A program made the translations under genes and the position numbers. A stretch of DNA of 64,000 nt, taken from the NCBI GenBank assembly GCA_037954325.1, contig JBBMNZ010000003.1, positions 2,467,465 through 2,531,464 on the forward strand, given 5' to 3'. Numbering within the stretch: the stretch's first letter is position 1; every line of letters starts with the position of its first letter. The notes beneath the pieces are model-generated. The model did not search any database. It was given only the letters and a program-made list of their open reading frames with translations, and was not told the DNA's origin. Positions 1 to 12,400 of the stretch are shown one piece after another. The stretch is from Fistularia commersonii (Eukaryota; Chordata; Actinopteri; Syngnathiformes; Fistulariidae).

Positions 1-2290
1 CAGTTAGAGTGGAAATACCACGACAGATTCCTTCAGCCAGTTTTGGGCTCGTACTGCAAACCAGACATTTACCGTCATTTCCGGACTATAAGCCGCTACT
101 ATCTTTGAACACTGCAGCTAAAAAAAAATGCAACGGATAATTTATGGATTTTCTGGCCGTACAATTCCGACACCGAAAAAGACGACTATAATGGTTTTAG
201 TGCGCAGGAGGAAGGGAATTGTTGTGCCAGAGTTTCAAGTAAAAACACAACAGTAATAGATAACGATTAGAAAAAAAAGCAAAAAAAAAAAAGCATTTCC
301 AGTACGTATTTGTGGATGTTGCCGGTATTTATCTAATTAAAAGTTGAAAAGAAAATGTGTAAATATCTCATGTTTCAACTTGGGAAAAGCGGCATATATA
401 TGTACATATAGATTTGTTCCGTTAATTTTAGTCGGTGCGGCTTATATTCAGGAGCGCCCAATAGTCTGGAAAACACGGTAACAGAATTAGGCATCAAAAA
501 GTGAGATGTCATTAGATTCAAAGCTAAATCTGGACCACACAAGACATCCTGATTTCACATTAGTTACACATATTTAACAAAAAAATATTTCAAATGTCAA
601 CATTGTTTACCTATTTTATTCAATTTTTAATTTTCTTTTATTCCAAATATTTATTTATGTTCATTTTATACATATTTATAAATGTTGCTTATCTGCTCTG
701 GGTTGCTATGCCACTCCTCCTTCCCAAATAAAGTTTCTCTGATTCTAATTCTCCGGTATTTTCCTTTCCGAAAAGAAATATTTCGATCAATAAGGTTCTA
801 GGTCAATTAGGGAGATCATCTCAAAATGTAAAATACACGGACTCAATAAAATCTCATAAAATCTACCCCTTTTTTTGGCAGGAAATCCACCGCAGTCACG
901 CTACTATAGGAACAGCACAGGAGTTGCAGGGTTCAGGCGGTGAAGCTCAGCCATTACTCTGTCATGCCACATAACGGATGCTACTTCTAATATCATCGCA
1001 GAGAATAAAGAGTGAGGTGCTCTTTCTTACAGATAACTTGAAATCCCCCGAGCGATGGGCTATAAGCTGTTTACATGGCCGCATCTGTCATCAGACCTTG
1101 ACACTCAGCAGTTTCACTTTCAATATAATCGCCATGTAGCCCCATTTACCGCAAAGGCCTGTTGTTGCAAATCATGTAAACTAGTGCATGATCGGACCGA
1201 TCACCCCTAGTCGTGCAAGTAGGGATCGGCGAGACCCTCACCCGGGTCTCGTCATAAACCCCGCCGGTGTCGAATTAACCCCCCGCCGAAATCGGGACGG
1301 TGCAATCAGTGAGCCGACAGCATCCCGGCTCCCGCTGGCTGACAAGTGTTCGCTATCTCGGCTGTAAAACAACTATTTCAATTGCGGCGTCGAGCACCCT
1401 CGACGGCGTCGTTCCACCTGATGGATCGCTATTGAAAACATGAGAAAGGGATGTTTAAAAAGCACCATCGGCATGCAAAGGACTTCTTTTATCCACCCTT
1501 ACCGTGGGTATTTACAACATGCTAACAAATTCAGGCAAGAAAAGGCAAAGCAAATTAAACATATTCCAACTCGTGAGCGTGTTGAGGGAGCCAATTTGAT
1601 TACATTCTCACAGAAAAAAAAAAAAAAAAGTACATCTACTTATCAATGATGTTTCCTTCAAGCTGTATAAGAGATGAAAAAGATACAATGATCACTAAAT
1701 TCAGTTTTTTTTTTATGTATTATTTATTGGAACATTTACTTGTTAAAACCTTACAAATTAATTCTAATTAAAATCTATGAATGTCCGCACCCATGAAATG
1801 CATTGAAAAAAATAATAATAATAGAGGAAACGTATCAAAAAACTAAAAATAAATTTCATTTTGGCAAATGACACTAACTGGTCAGAACTCTGTTCTCAGT
1901 AAACGTTTCCTGTACAATAAAAGGATCCATTTGACACAATTGAATCACAGTTAAATGGGATTTTGATGCATCAGCATCCGGACAGTTTTAGGAGGCTGCG
2001 AAACGTAACCAGCCTGACATCACCTCGGCCGGCGTTCGCAGAGAACCGTCTTTCGGTCCGGTTTCATCAGCGCATCTGATAATGTTATAAAACCAGACGT
2101 GACGCATTTTGTTTTCTAATATTCCTCCAGCCGATAAACACAATATGGGGATTTCACTTGTGGTTCACCACTGTAAGAAACATAGCTTTTCCAATCGCAG
2201 TGCAAAAGGTCTACTCTTCGACCGAGGATAATCTCAAAAGGTAATATGTTTTGTGAGGACAAGAATTTGCTGATAACAGTTGATAAAACC
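1..2290. other. Intronic sequence, downstream intron of fat3
   Basis: No coding region is supported. The stretch is AT-rich with several poly-A runs, plus a GC-richer patch at about 1180-1420. A 69-residue open frame at 1440-1649 ends in a poly-A run and resembles nothing I know. A short LINE-tail fragment lies at about 209-270 (listed separately). Confidence 0.6.
209..270 (-). repeat. LINE 3'-tail fragment, 'TTGTTGTGCCAGAGTTTC' subtype
   Basis: The short segment 'attgttgtgccagagtttc' followed by 'aacagtaatagataa' matches copies at 14430-14490 and 45000-45055 almost word for word. It is a fragment of the same dispersed family, whose tails carry (GATAA)n. Confidence 0.55.
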
Positions 2291-2314
2291 TATTTCTCAC
2301 ATGAACATATATCT

Positions 2315-2560
2315 ATCCATCCATCCGTGGTCTGCAGCTCATCCTACGCAGGGTTGCGTGAGCCGATCTCAGCCGCCATGGGGCAGAGGTGGGGTTCACT
2401 TTGGGCACTCTTCCCAATTTTTCTCCAATCAACCTGCCATGTGTTTTGGGATCGAGGGAGGAAACCCACGTAGACACGGGGGGAAGACGCGAAATCCACA
2501 CAGAAAGGTCTCCTGTCGGAATCAGACCAGGGTTCTTCATTATGTGAAGCCAGAGCGCGA
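2315..2560 (+). repeat. Interspersed teleost repeat (TCCATCC...GGAGGAAACCCACG type)
   Basis: The segment runs from 'atccatccatcc' through 'ggttgcgtgagccgatctca', 'ccaatcaacctgccatgtg' and 'gagggaggaaacccacgtag' to 'aaccacc'. This phrase order is that of a very common fish interspersed repeat. Related pieces occur at 13446-13530, 54425-54545 and 59985-60110. I recognise it by wording only and cannot name its class with certainty. Confidence 0.6.
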
Positions 2561-3200
2561 ACCACCTATGTACCACCAATGTACCACCAATGTACCACAA
2601 AGTACCACCAATATACCCCTAATGTACCACCTATGTACCATCTATGTACCACTTAGGTACCACCTATGTACCAACTAGGTACCACCTATGTACCACCTAT
2701 GTACAACCTGTGTACCACCTATGTACAACCTGTGTACCACCTATGTACAACCTGTGTACCACCTATGTATAACCTGTGTACCACCTATGTACCACCTATG
2801 TACCACACATGTACCACAATATACCACTCATGTACCACCAATATACCACCTATGTACCACCTGTGTACCACCTATGTACCACCTGTGTACCACAATATAC
2901 CACTCATGTACCACCAATATACCACCTATGTACCACTCATGTACCACCTATGCACCACCTATGTACCACCAATATACCACTCATGTACCACCAATATACC
3001 ACCTGTGTACCACCTATGTACCACCTGTGTACCACCTATGCACCACCTATGCACCACCTATGTACCACCTATGTACCACCTATGCACCACCTATGTACCA
3101 CCAATATACCACTCATGTACCACCTATGTACCACCTATGCACCACCTATGTACCACCAATATACCACTCATGTACCACCAATATACCAGCTATGTACCAC
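2561..3200 (+). repeat. 11-bp minisatellite (ACCACCTATGT)n
   Basis: About 58 tandem units of 11 bp, with variants such as ACAACCTGTGT, ACCACCAATAT and ACCACTCATGT arranged in small higher-order groups. Because 11 is not a multiple of 3 and no unit contains a stop in phase, all three plus-strand frames stay open over long stretches. The apparent 145-189-residue Met-Tyr-His-Leu-Cys-Thr-rich proteins here are artefacts of the repeat. Confidence 0.95.
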
Positions 3201-3240
3201 CCCTCCGCCCTGAAAATATACTGTATCTAAGTTAGAAATG

Positions 3241-3949
3241 AATGAGGAACAGGTTATAGATTCGGCTATAAACAGCTGCTTCCAAGTTTACGACCCTTCA
3301 TAATTAAAACAGATTTATTTCTCAATTTAAAGACCTTTAACCATATCGAATATCTAATTGACAATTGCAATCAACAAACATCAGAGGAAGATGGACATAA
3401 AAATGAATACTTGATATACCAATTTTTTAAATAATACTTGAATGGAAAAGTGAACTAAGACTCCGTTATGGAACTATTTTTATTGTCAATATTGAATTTA
3501 TTTGTTATCATTCGTACTAAATCTATGAGTGTGATTCATGGCATCCTGATTGGCAAACTGTGCTAGTGTATCTGATTGTGTGTGTGTGTGCGTGTGTGTG
3601 TGTGTGTGTAAAGACCTTTTTTTTGGTTGTAATTGTGTTTGTAGTGTTTCTCAGCAGCGAGGGCTGATTTATGGGGCTTGCCAAGTCTTGGCTAACAAGA
3701 GCCATAAATCCTAACCTTGCTCTGCTCTTGTTCATTACCTTGTGACAAGCACACTGGGTTAATGACGGTGTGTGTCCCGATGTGTGTACATGAGTGCCTG
3801 GAGTGTTAGATATACGTACAGTGAATAAAAGTATTCTTACAGACCCCCCTCAACAAGTTAAATGGGTTCTGACCTTTTCTTAGTGAAATGGTCAACTAAA
3901 ATTAAAATAGAAATTAAAAAAAGACTAAATCAAAATGCAAAAAATGAAA

Positions 3950-3993
<44 letters not shown>

Positions 3994-5826
3994 CATGTAC
4001 AATCTATGATGTCAGCACTGCAAGTTCATGAAGTCCAAAAGAAGCACAAGCGCTTTATACGTCAGTCAAATTATGTGACTTGAAACTACGTTGAATTACT
4101 ACTATGTACTGCAAAGTGCACCTATGATTCCAATAAGAAGGAATACATTTGTTTATATTCAATATTCTTTCTTCCCTTTTTTTTTCTGCGATGTATGTGT
4201 GTTGTTTTCTTTGCAGACTGATGTGAATGATTCTGCAAGAGCAAAAAAATATATATCTTTTTTTCCTTCTTTGAGCTCTTAATTATGTGTGCATGTAGGC
4301 AAAGTAGGTAAAAAGAAGCAGTTTATAATATCATTATGAAATTTAAAAAGCTAACATATATATTATATTCATATATATAGATGTATATATAAATCTACAA
4401 CATACATATATATGTTTGTGTTGTGTGTGATTGGTTTTACTATTTAAGAGAAACCACGTTCAACATGGCGGCTATCATGCCGCAATTTCAATGTAGGGGG
4501 GAAAATGAAAAAAATGTTCAAATAAAATTTGGCAAAAGCCCATAATGCTCACATATTCAGAAAATTACATATAAATAGCACCTAAAAACTTAAACATTGG
4601 GATCAGCTGCAGCGACCACAAGATAAAGAGCAAAATAAGTCATAAACCTGTAATGAGAAAAAAAGCTGTGCATCGTGTGAAATATAATAACAGGGTATTT
4701 TTCTGTCTCTGTGGATGAAAACCACCTTTCCTCTGTATTGGGTTGACATTCACCAAAAGTCACCACAGTCTAATCTTATAAAATACAGAGAAAATATCGA
4801 GAAAAGCACGCTGGTCTAACAAATAACCAGTCCAGCATGCAGAAAACAGTAGAATTACAGCGTGAATGAAAAGGATGGATCTCTTGCATAATATTAAAAT
4901 TCCAGATACTTATATCATGTTTGCAAATGACATAATTGCACAAAACATTTATTTTTATGTTCTTTGAATTGCAAAACTGTGGTTCAATCTTGGACAGCTG
5001 TTTTTGCTTTTTATGGTGGAAGAAGAAACTAATCTTTGAGAATGAAGAAATGTGATTGGAAATTTTTCATCATTGCAACTGAATAGTGCAGCTGCTTCTG
5101 TGTATAATTAACTAAATATGATAAATATACTCGCCAACAGTCAGAAAGAGACACCAATCTTCTTGCTGGATGCTTAAAGTGACTTTTTTCAAATGTATTT
5201 TTATTTTTTTTAGGTAATATCTTTCAGGGAAAAATGAAAAAGGTCAGTCAGTGTTGCAGCCCTGCAGCCCTTACCTACACAGTGTAAATAAAGTCCAGAA
5301 AAAATACAAACACTAAAATATTCAAATAAACCCGAGCTTTAGGGGATTCACATTATAAATCACAGGAAGGCCTAATAGATTTTAATTTTTCGAATATTTC
5401 TCGATTCAAGTTTTTAAAATTTTGACGAGACCTCAGAGTGAAAACCCTGTTAAAAAATCCGAATAAAAACCTAAAATGAAACGGAAAAATAATAAGAATA
5501 AAGTGTGAAAATACTCCCAATACCTCAATCAATCGAAATATCCGATGCTCTTATAAATCTTAGCCTTAAAAACAATTAAATGTGTGACTATTAAACGCTC
5601 CGTCATACATCTATAATGTATCTTGTAGACTAGCAGAACCAGCGAAAAAAAAAAAACAAAAAAAACATTAGAATCTCAACACAACTTCATAGATACATAA
5701 ATATCTCAAACATCAGCAGCTCGGTCTTTATATATTACCACGTCGACTTACTATCTTTCAGCCCGAAACTCGCTTCCGGCCATCGGAGAAAATGTAACGA
5801 CGTAAAAAAAGATAAATTTCAAGAAA
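3241..5826. other. Intronic sequence with microsatellites
   Basis: No gene is supported. It holds a (GT)n run at about 3577-3609, a (CA)n run at about 3952-3991, and an AT-rich (TA)n-like patch at 4355-4415. The rest is unique-looking AT-rich DNA. The next fat3 coding exon is not visible, so this intron is at least 5.8 kb. Confidence 0.6.
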
Positions 5827-5833
5827 ACTTACC
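5827..5833 (-). other. Splice donor of the fat3 exon
   Basis: Read on the minus strand the exon ends ...GAG TCG G and is followed by GTAAGT at 5832-5827, a consensus donor. The split Gly codon gives a phase-1 junction. The open frame would run only a few codons into the intron (K-F-S-stop), which supports the exon ending here. Confidence 0.9.
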
Positions 5834-8800
5834 CGACTCCTCATCTATGGCGAAGCGTCCGAGCCCGCTGCCGTCTCGGATGGAATACTGAATCTCTCCG
5901 TCTCTGCCATCGTCCTCATCGTTCGCCGTGACTTGAAGCAGGGTAGTTCCGATCCGAGCGTTCTCCTTTACTGATCCAGTCAGTGCGAATTGGGAAAAAT
6001 AAGGGGCGTAGAGGTTTTCGTTAACATCGAGAACCTCTACCTCCACGTAGGTAACGGAGAGAAGAGAAACGGGCCGTCCCTTGTCTTTGGCTCTGACGGT
6101 AAGATTGTAGAATTGCTGCGTCTCGTAGTCCAGTTCTTTCGTGAGTCGAATCGCCCCGCTAGTCCTGTCGATCTCGAACAAGCCGTTGTAGTCGTTGGCT
6201 AGAGAGTAGCGGACCTGGCCACCCAGGCCCAGATCCGGGTCCTGGGTTTCTAACCAGGCTACGACGGTTCCCACCGGGAGGTCCTCCAGAGCCCTGGCCT
6301 TGTAGACGCTGGGGATAAAAAGTGGCGGACAGTCATTGACGTCATCTAAAATGATTTTCAAAGAAGTGACAGAAAACTTCTGTCTCCCCTTCTCCGCTTT
6401 GTCTCGCGCCTCGATCCTCAAGTTAAAGGTAGAACAGAACTCTCGGTCTAGTTGGCCGGCGATGTACACGATGCCGTTGGTGGAGTTGATGCCGAATTGG
6501 GCGACGCTGGTCAAAAGAGAGTAGGCTACCTCTCCGTTGGGTCCGAGATCCTTATCGGTCGCTTCCACTTGAATGATATCCGTGCCGATGGCCGTGTTTT
6601 CCGGTATGACAATCCTGTACCCTCCGTCTTGTAAAAACTGAGGCGTGTTATCGTTAGCGTCTTCTACGTTGACCGTTAGCAAGCGCCAAGCGCTCCTCTG
6701 CGGCCGGCCGAGGTCGTAGATCGTTACGTTGAGCAGATAGCGATCTCGTTTTTCTCTGTCCATGGGCAGAAAAACAGTGATAATCCCCGTCTCCATGTGA
6801 ATTTTAAAACAGCTGTCGCCGTTTCCATCGGAGAGAGAATAAACAAGCTGGCCGTTGAACCCGGTGTCGCCGTCGTAGGCATCCACCTTGAAAATACTCG
6901 CGCCGACCTTTAGGTCCTCGGACACGGAGATCTCCGCGGGGAAAGATTTGTCAAATTGGGGCGTCTGCCGATTGACGGAGAAAAGGTCGATAAAACCTTC
7001 CTCGATCCTGGACTTGGTGCTGGCTTTCGACTTCTTGAGTAGCTTTTCAGCTAATTTTTGGGCCACCCTGGTCTCTTTGCAATTAAAACTTTTCGGAGGA
7101 GATTTCCCGTGAACGATGGAGATGTTCACAAACATGGGATCGGAATAATTCTCCCCGTCGGTGGCGGTGATTTTCAGGCTAAACACGCCGTTTTTCGGGG
7201 CGGCTGTCGCAAGAGGGCGTCGCAGAGCGAGCACCCCTGAATCTGGGTTGAGATCAAAGTAGCCCCATTCATTCCCTGAAATGATCTTATATTTGACTAA
7301 TTCTAACTCGTCGATATCGATGGCAGACATGGTGGTGATGACCTCATCCAGCGGAAAGTCCCGAGAGATCACGCCCTGGCAGGCGACCTTTTCGAACAAA
7401 GGCTGGTTATCGTTTACGTTCTCCAGGTGAATCGTGACATTGACTTCGCTTTCCCGCCTGTAAGGCGCGCCCCAGTCGGACGCTCGGACCACGAAAACAA
7501 AGTTTTCGGACGACGATTCAAAGTCCAGCTCTTGAGTGGTGCTGATGATCCCGGAAAACTGATTGATTTTGAACGGTATCGGCTGAAGGCTGGAAATGCT
7601 GTACGTGATGTATCCATTTTCTCCTTTGTCGCCGTCCATGGCGGAAACCGCCAGGACGCCGGTCCCGACCGCTACGCTTTCGTTCACGAAGCCCTCGTAA
7701 GACGATTGAGAGAACGTCGGGGTGTTATCGTTGGCGTCCTCGACGGAAACCCGAACGTTCACCTTGAGCTCGCTGTCGACTTCCGATATCTCGAGATCGA
7801 AGACGTCCTGGGCGAGCCGGGTGAACCAGCGGGCGGTGGAAACCACACCCGTCAGGGTGTTGATTTGGAAAAAAGCCGAATCCGGAGAAGGCGTGAGGAC
7901 GTACTCCGCATCATCCGGCTCTGGCTTTATTTTGACGGCGTCTAGGATCGTGCCCGGCGGGGAGATTTCATTCAGGGTGACGTCATAAACCTCCCGCTCG
8001 AATTTGATCTCCGTTATCTGAGGTCTCGTCGCCTTAAGGTGAACGACCTTGACGGCGGAGAATTTCGGCGGGGTGCCTCGGTCCCTCGCCTGTAGCGTGA
8101 GGTTAGCGCCGTGAGGATACGTGTCCCAATTCACCGCCTCGGAGGCCTTGACGGCAAACTCCCCGTCGTGAGATCGTTCGATGAAAAACTGCTCCGAAGG
8201 GTCTCCGCCGACGATGTTGACCGACTCGATCTCTCCGTTCAAGCCTTCGTCCGGGTCTTCCACGGCGACCACGGCGTAAAGCGGGTTTTTATCGAGCCAG
8301 GACGGACTGCGAGCGACGACGTTCATGAACGGGGCGTGTTCGTTCAACCGCTCCACGTGGACGAAGAGCTTGGCGGTGCTGCTGACCCCGTTGTTCCCGT
8401 AAAGTTTCATCCCCCGGTCCACGGCCAGGATCTCTAAGTCGTACCGGTTCTGCTCGTCGACGTTGAGTTTGCCGCTGAGCGAAACTACTCCGCTGGTCGG
8501 ATGCACGGCAAAAAGCTCCATTTTGTCTTTTAAAAAATAGTAAAATTCCCCGTTGGAGCCGATATCCGCGTCCGTCGCGGTAACTTGTGCTATGCTAGTC
8601 CTGAGAGGAGTGCTCTCCGCGATGGTGACGGAGTAGGTGGTGGGAGAAAACAAGGGTCGTAGGTCATTCATATCCAAGACTTGTATGCTCACTTTAGTCC
8701 ACGTTTCGAGTAGGGCCTCCCCCTTGATGGAGGCTTTCACCGTCAATACGTAATTATCCTGAATCTCTCGGTTCAAGATGGCCGCGTTGCCTCCTTTAGT

Positions 8801-9136
8801 CCTTATTCGCAAAAAGCAGAAGTCCCCCAGCACGTACTCCTCCGCCTTGAAAAACCCCTCGTCGTCCCCCGACGTGATCCTGTAGCGAATCTCCCAGGAG
8901 CGCTGGGCCAGGTGAACGCCCATTTTAACTTTACTGTTGGCGTAGGTGCGTGCCGCTGAGTTTTCATAAACCGTGGCGTGGTAAACAGCCTGAGTGAAGC
9001 CAAAACGATGTCCATTCTGAGGGGGGCTGTTCTGACCCCGGCAGGGCGGCGGCTTGAAGAGAAGCAACAGAAGCAGCGGGGCGAGGCCGAGGAGAAGGGC
9101 ACGCATGCCTGCCCACTGGCCCATATTCACATCCAT
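5833..9136 (-). CDS. fat3: FAT3-like atypical protocadherin, first coding exon (partial gene)
   Basis: The exon encodes the N-terminal 1101 residues plus one base of a giant single-pass protocadherin. FAT-family proteins act at the cell surface in homophilic or heterophilic cadherin contacts and planar organisation; FAT3 is known for shaping neuronal dendrites (family knowledge). Seen in the sequence: a hydrophobic leucine-rich signal peptide (about residues 12-34), then cadherin repeats at roughly 47-162, 163-269, 270-374, 377-474, 475-581, 582-686, 726-834, 835-940 and 941-1045, with a tenth begun at 1046. Calcium-binding linkers are visible as DMNDLRP (155), DANDNTP (468), NVNDNQP (573), DANDNTP (826), DVNDCPP (932) and DVNEN (1037). 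The blocks KTRG-type 'IRTKGGN' and 'DRGMKLYGNNGVSSTAKL' are FAT1/FAT3 hallmarks, and the second fits FAT3 best. A very large first coding exon ending in the tenth repeat at a phase-1 intron is the usual FAT1/FAT3 architecture. FAT3 proteins are about 4,500 residues, so about one quarter is here. The start is the first in-frame ATG after the acceptor; Met5 is an alternative. FAT1 is the main alternative identity. No frameshift or stop is seen. Confidence 0.93.
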
Positions 9137-9185
9137 CCCATCATCACTCCATCCTGGAACAGAAAGAGACAGGGAGGGAGAAACG
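9137..9185 (-). other. Splice acceptor and short leader before the fat3 ATG
   Basis: On the minus strand a pyrimidine-rich tract (9156-9180) ends in CTGTTCCAG, with AG at 9155-9154. This would leave a 17-nt untranslated leader (9153-9137) before the ATG at 9136. That leader contains upstream out-of-frame ATGs, one of them ATG-GAG-TGA. The arrangement implies a separate 5' non-coding exon further upstream (beyond 9156 on this map), which I could not locate. Confidence 0.8.
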
Positions 9186-10669
9186 TTAGCCTCCGGGGGA
9201 GGGATTTATAACAACAAAACGCAAGCCGCGTATCCACAACTTGACCTTTGAACCCCCTGTTTCTAATGGGCTACTAATTATCCGTTGCGCTGCGCCGACG
9301 GATCGGATCGTAGTCGCCGGGCAACCCGAAGGAAAGCTGACATCATACTTGTGCGGTAGCCGGACAATGACAGTCAATTGCGAGTTTCACAAAAACCAGA
9401 GGTGGTTTTGAGAAGGAACAAAATAATTACACGGCAAAGGAGATGAGGGTAACATCCCCAAAACAAACAATATACGGTAAAATGATGGGGCTCCGAAGCG
9501 GTGACCCTATTATAACCCTCTTCCTTTTAAAAGTGCAGCCTTGCGTTTTTAACAAAAAAAAACAAAAAAACAAAAAAAAAAAAAACATGCATTATCTCCC
9601 GGGGGTCAACCAGATACCGGTTTGAAATGAAAGTCAAGTAAATGTGTTCAAATTTCGTTCTCTCGTGTATATATAAAAAAAAAAAAAAAAAAAAAAAAAA
9701 AGCAGCCACAAAATATGTGCCAATCTGGGCTTTGGAATAAAAGCTTGATCCGGTAAATGCCATGTTGTGGTGATGCCACACTGGTCTGTATTTTGATGAC
9801 TCTGTATTTTCCACCACAAGGGATGGAAGGCGGAACAGACCCAGTCAGAGGGCAGCGATAATAACACGCTTACATGCTCGCACACACACACACAAGCGCA
9901 AAAATCACACACGTATGTTCTACCATTACCAACCATTAAGTTTCAAACAAGAGTTTCGAGAGGAGGATTTCAAAAAAAAAAAAAAAAAAAAATATTTGGC
10001 TTCGTCAGCATGACCAAAAACCACCCCAGCTGAAACAATGCAAACCGATGCCTCAGCCCGCATTTAAATACAATTCATTCAAGTCGTTCGGGGGAAGACA
10101 GGCAAGAATCCAGCCGAGTGAAATGCCAAGAACAACCCTGCAATTTTCGTCTGACCTTAAACTGTCATCTCAGTGTCAACTTCAGTCAATCAAGAAGGAA
10201 TTGGGGGGGTTCTGGAAGAGGGGGGTTAGGCAGGCACTGAGGGTTTTTGAGGACTTTCTGCTAAAAAGTGTTTCAGAGAAGTCAAAGTCAGCTTTACTGG
10301 GTCAGTACATTTCTCCTTTGAGATAGCAGTTCCAGTGGGGAGGCACAGTAATGATCCGGCAAGAGTGCATTAACCCTTTCCGACTGGCTTGGAGTGCACG
10401 GGGGAGAAAGAAACAAATGACAAAGAAAGCCGACCGGTTAAATTAAAATGACAGTATAAGTACAAAAATTTAAAAAGCTGAATCGCGTGAAAGTTGAAGG
10501 CGCATTTGCTGTTTATCCAAACCGGCGTGGGAATTAAAATAAAGCATATCGGGTCAAACCGGATGACTGCTGTCAAAAGTGTTTGAAAATTTTTTGCAAC
10601 ACAAGCAATGATCAAGTTTGATCTAATAAAAAACATTGAGAAAAAAATAAAAATAAAAGATATAAACAG
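9186..10669. other. Intronic sequence upstream of the fat3 coding exon
   Basis: No coding region is supported. Poly-A runs lie at 9555-9585, 9677-9701 and 9972-9990. The 9186-9540 part is somewhat GC-richer. I see no TATA box or convincing first exon. Confidence 0.5.
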
Positions 10670-10671
10670 TA

Positions 10672-11382
10672 CAGGACTGCCTCAGAAAACTAGAATATTG
10701 TGATAAAGTTCTTTATCTTTTGTAATGCAATTACAAAATCAAAAATCTCATACATTCTGGATTCATTACAAATCAACCGAAATATTGCAAGCCTTTTATT
10801 ATTTTACCTTTTTTTTTTTTTTTTGCAAAGGCAGAAATGTTGCATTACTTTCACTCCCTGCAAATTCAAACACTCTTACTTTAAACAAAAAAAGAGGATG
10901 GAAAGGAAAAACAAATGTTTAGGTTACATTTTGAAAAGATAAGCAACTTTTAATTGTTGTTGTAAAATGCTTTTTGAAGAAGAACTTGAGTAAAACCACC
11001 AAAATAATCAAATTAAAGCTGAAACAGACCCACGTGAAAGAATTCTAATGTTCACAATGAATCATATTTGCAAACTACATGGAGATGAATTGCAGTTGTA
11101 TTGGATTGTCTGGTAATATTTATAAATAAAATTAGAATATTGTAATAAAGTTCTTTATCTTCTGTGATGCAATTACAAATATATTCTGGATTCATTACAA
11201 AGCAACTGAAATATTGCAATAATTATTTTAATATTGCTGATTATGGCTTACATCTTAAGAAAACTCAAAAATCCTATCTCAAAATATGAGAATATCATGA
11301 AAAAGTAATTTTTGTTTTTGTAATTGCATTACAGAAGATAAAGAACTTTATCACAATATTCTAATTTTCTGAGACAGTCCTG
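10672..11382. mobile_element. Tc1/mariner-type MITE (CAGGACTG TIR), copy A with internal partial duplication
   Basis: The left terminus CAGGACTGCCTCAGAAAA and right terminus TTTTCTGAGACAGTCCTG are inverted repeats, flanked on both sides by TA (10670-10671 and 11383-11384), the target duplication of Tc1/mariner elements. Inside, the left-end sequence recurs at about 11119-11200 after roughly 300 bp of different DNA. The element may be nested or a partly deleted longer copy. No transposase frame is visible. Confidence 0.85.
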
Positions 11383-11384
11383 TA

Positions 11385-11409
11385 TATGTGTGTGTGGGAG
11401 TTAGTATTG

Positions 11410-11440
<31 letters not shown>

Positions 11441-12380
11441 TACCCAGTATTTATTCATTTATCCCAATTGTGCTTTGGCTTCAAGAACTGAAAGTGGTTC
11501 AGAATCTGTAATTCATAGTTTTGAATGGAAACTTGCCTGCAAGAAACATCTCTTAAAAATATCCTTATGTAATAATTAAAAAAAAAAAAAAAAAAAAATC
11601 TTCAAATCATATCATCTTGAACAAGAGTATCACATCATTTCTCGCCAGTATAAACCTGGTGAACTTTTAATATTTCAATATACCAAATGAAGTGATCCTA
11701 GCAGTGCGGGGACCTTAAAATCAAAACATCACCCCATTTTTTCCCCTCACATCCTTCTGCCTGCATGAGATTTCATCCCTTCCTATTTCCTCCCCACTTC
11801 AATGAGACTCTGTGCCAGCTTGATTGTTACTGTTGTGATTTATAATAAGACGGTCCCTCAAATTAACATTTTCTAGAAGTGCTTATTACCGCTGGGAAAA
11901 CAGGCCTCAGCCCATGCCACTGTTTGTTTGATGAGTGTGAATTTAGCCTGCCGTCTGTCCTTCGCAGTCGCTACCATCCCATAATGCCCCGGAGATGTCC
12001 GCATTTGGATCTAACGTAAACATACATCTGGGCAAAGAGCGCCCCGCTTTGTTTCACACCACACAAACACACTCCGGTGCATTTGCGGGCATCGCGACTT
12101 ATTCCTGTCCCGCCGCATTCGGAGTTTTGCCCCGAGGGTTGGTTTGAGGGCAGAGAGCGGCGGGTTGACGTCAAACACATGCACGCCGTGTCGGCAACAC
12201 ATGCACGCCGTGTCGGCCTTTTTCATAATTCCGTCCAGATCGGTGACAACCTCGCGCGCCGGGACGCCAACGGAGAGAGAGGCGTCCGCAGGCTGGAACT
12301 TGTCATCCAGCGGATATCCATCAAGTTTGCTTTACCCTGGAATAGTTGTCATGCGAATGCGCTTGAGTGTGTTGGTGCGT
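11385..12380. other. Intronic sequence with (CA)n
   Basis: A (CA)n run lies at 11410-11435 and a poly-A at 11578-11599. A unique-looking stretch at 11820-11970 precedes a GC-richer part at 11970-12370. The latter holds two adjacent copies of a roughly 21-bp word (ACATGCACGCCGTGTCGGC) at 12174-12217. No gene is supported. Confidence 0.5.
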
Positions 12381-12400
12381 TTTTTTTGTTTTTTGTTTTT

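Noticed and set aside
2280..3235. Overlapping 130-190-residue Tyr/Cys/Thr/Pro-rich open frames
   Set aside because: They are the 11-bp minisatellite read in three frames; no splice, start or composition evidence for a protein.
5990..8437. Several plus-strand open frames of 60-172 residues
   Set aside because: They lie antisense inside the fat3 exon and show no domain; shadows of the real coding strand.
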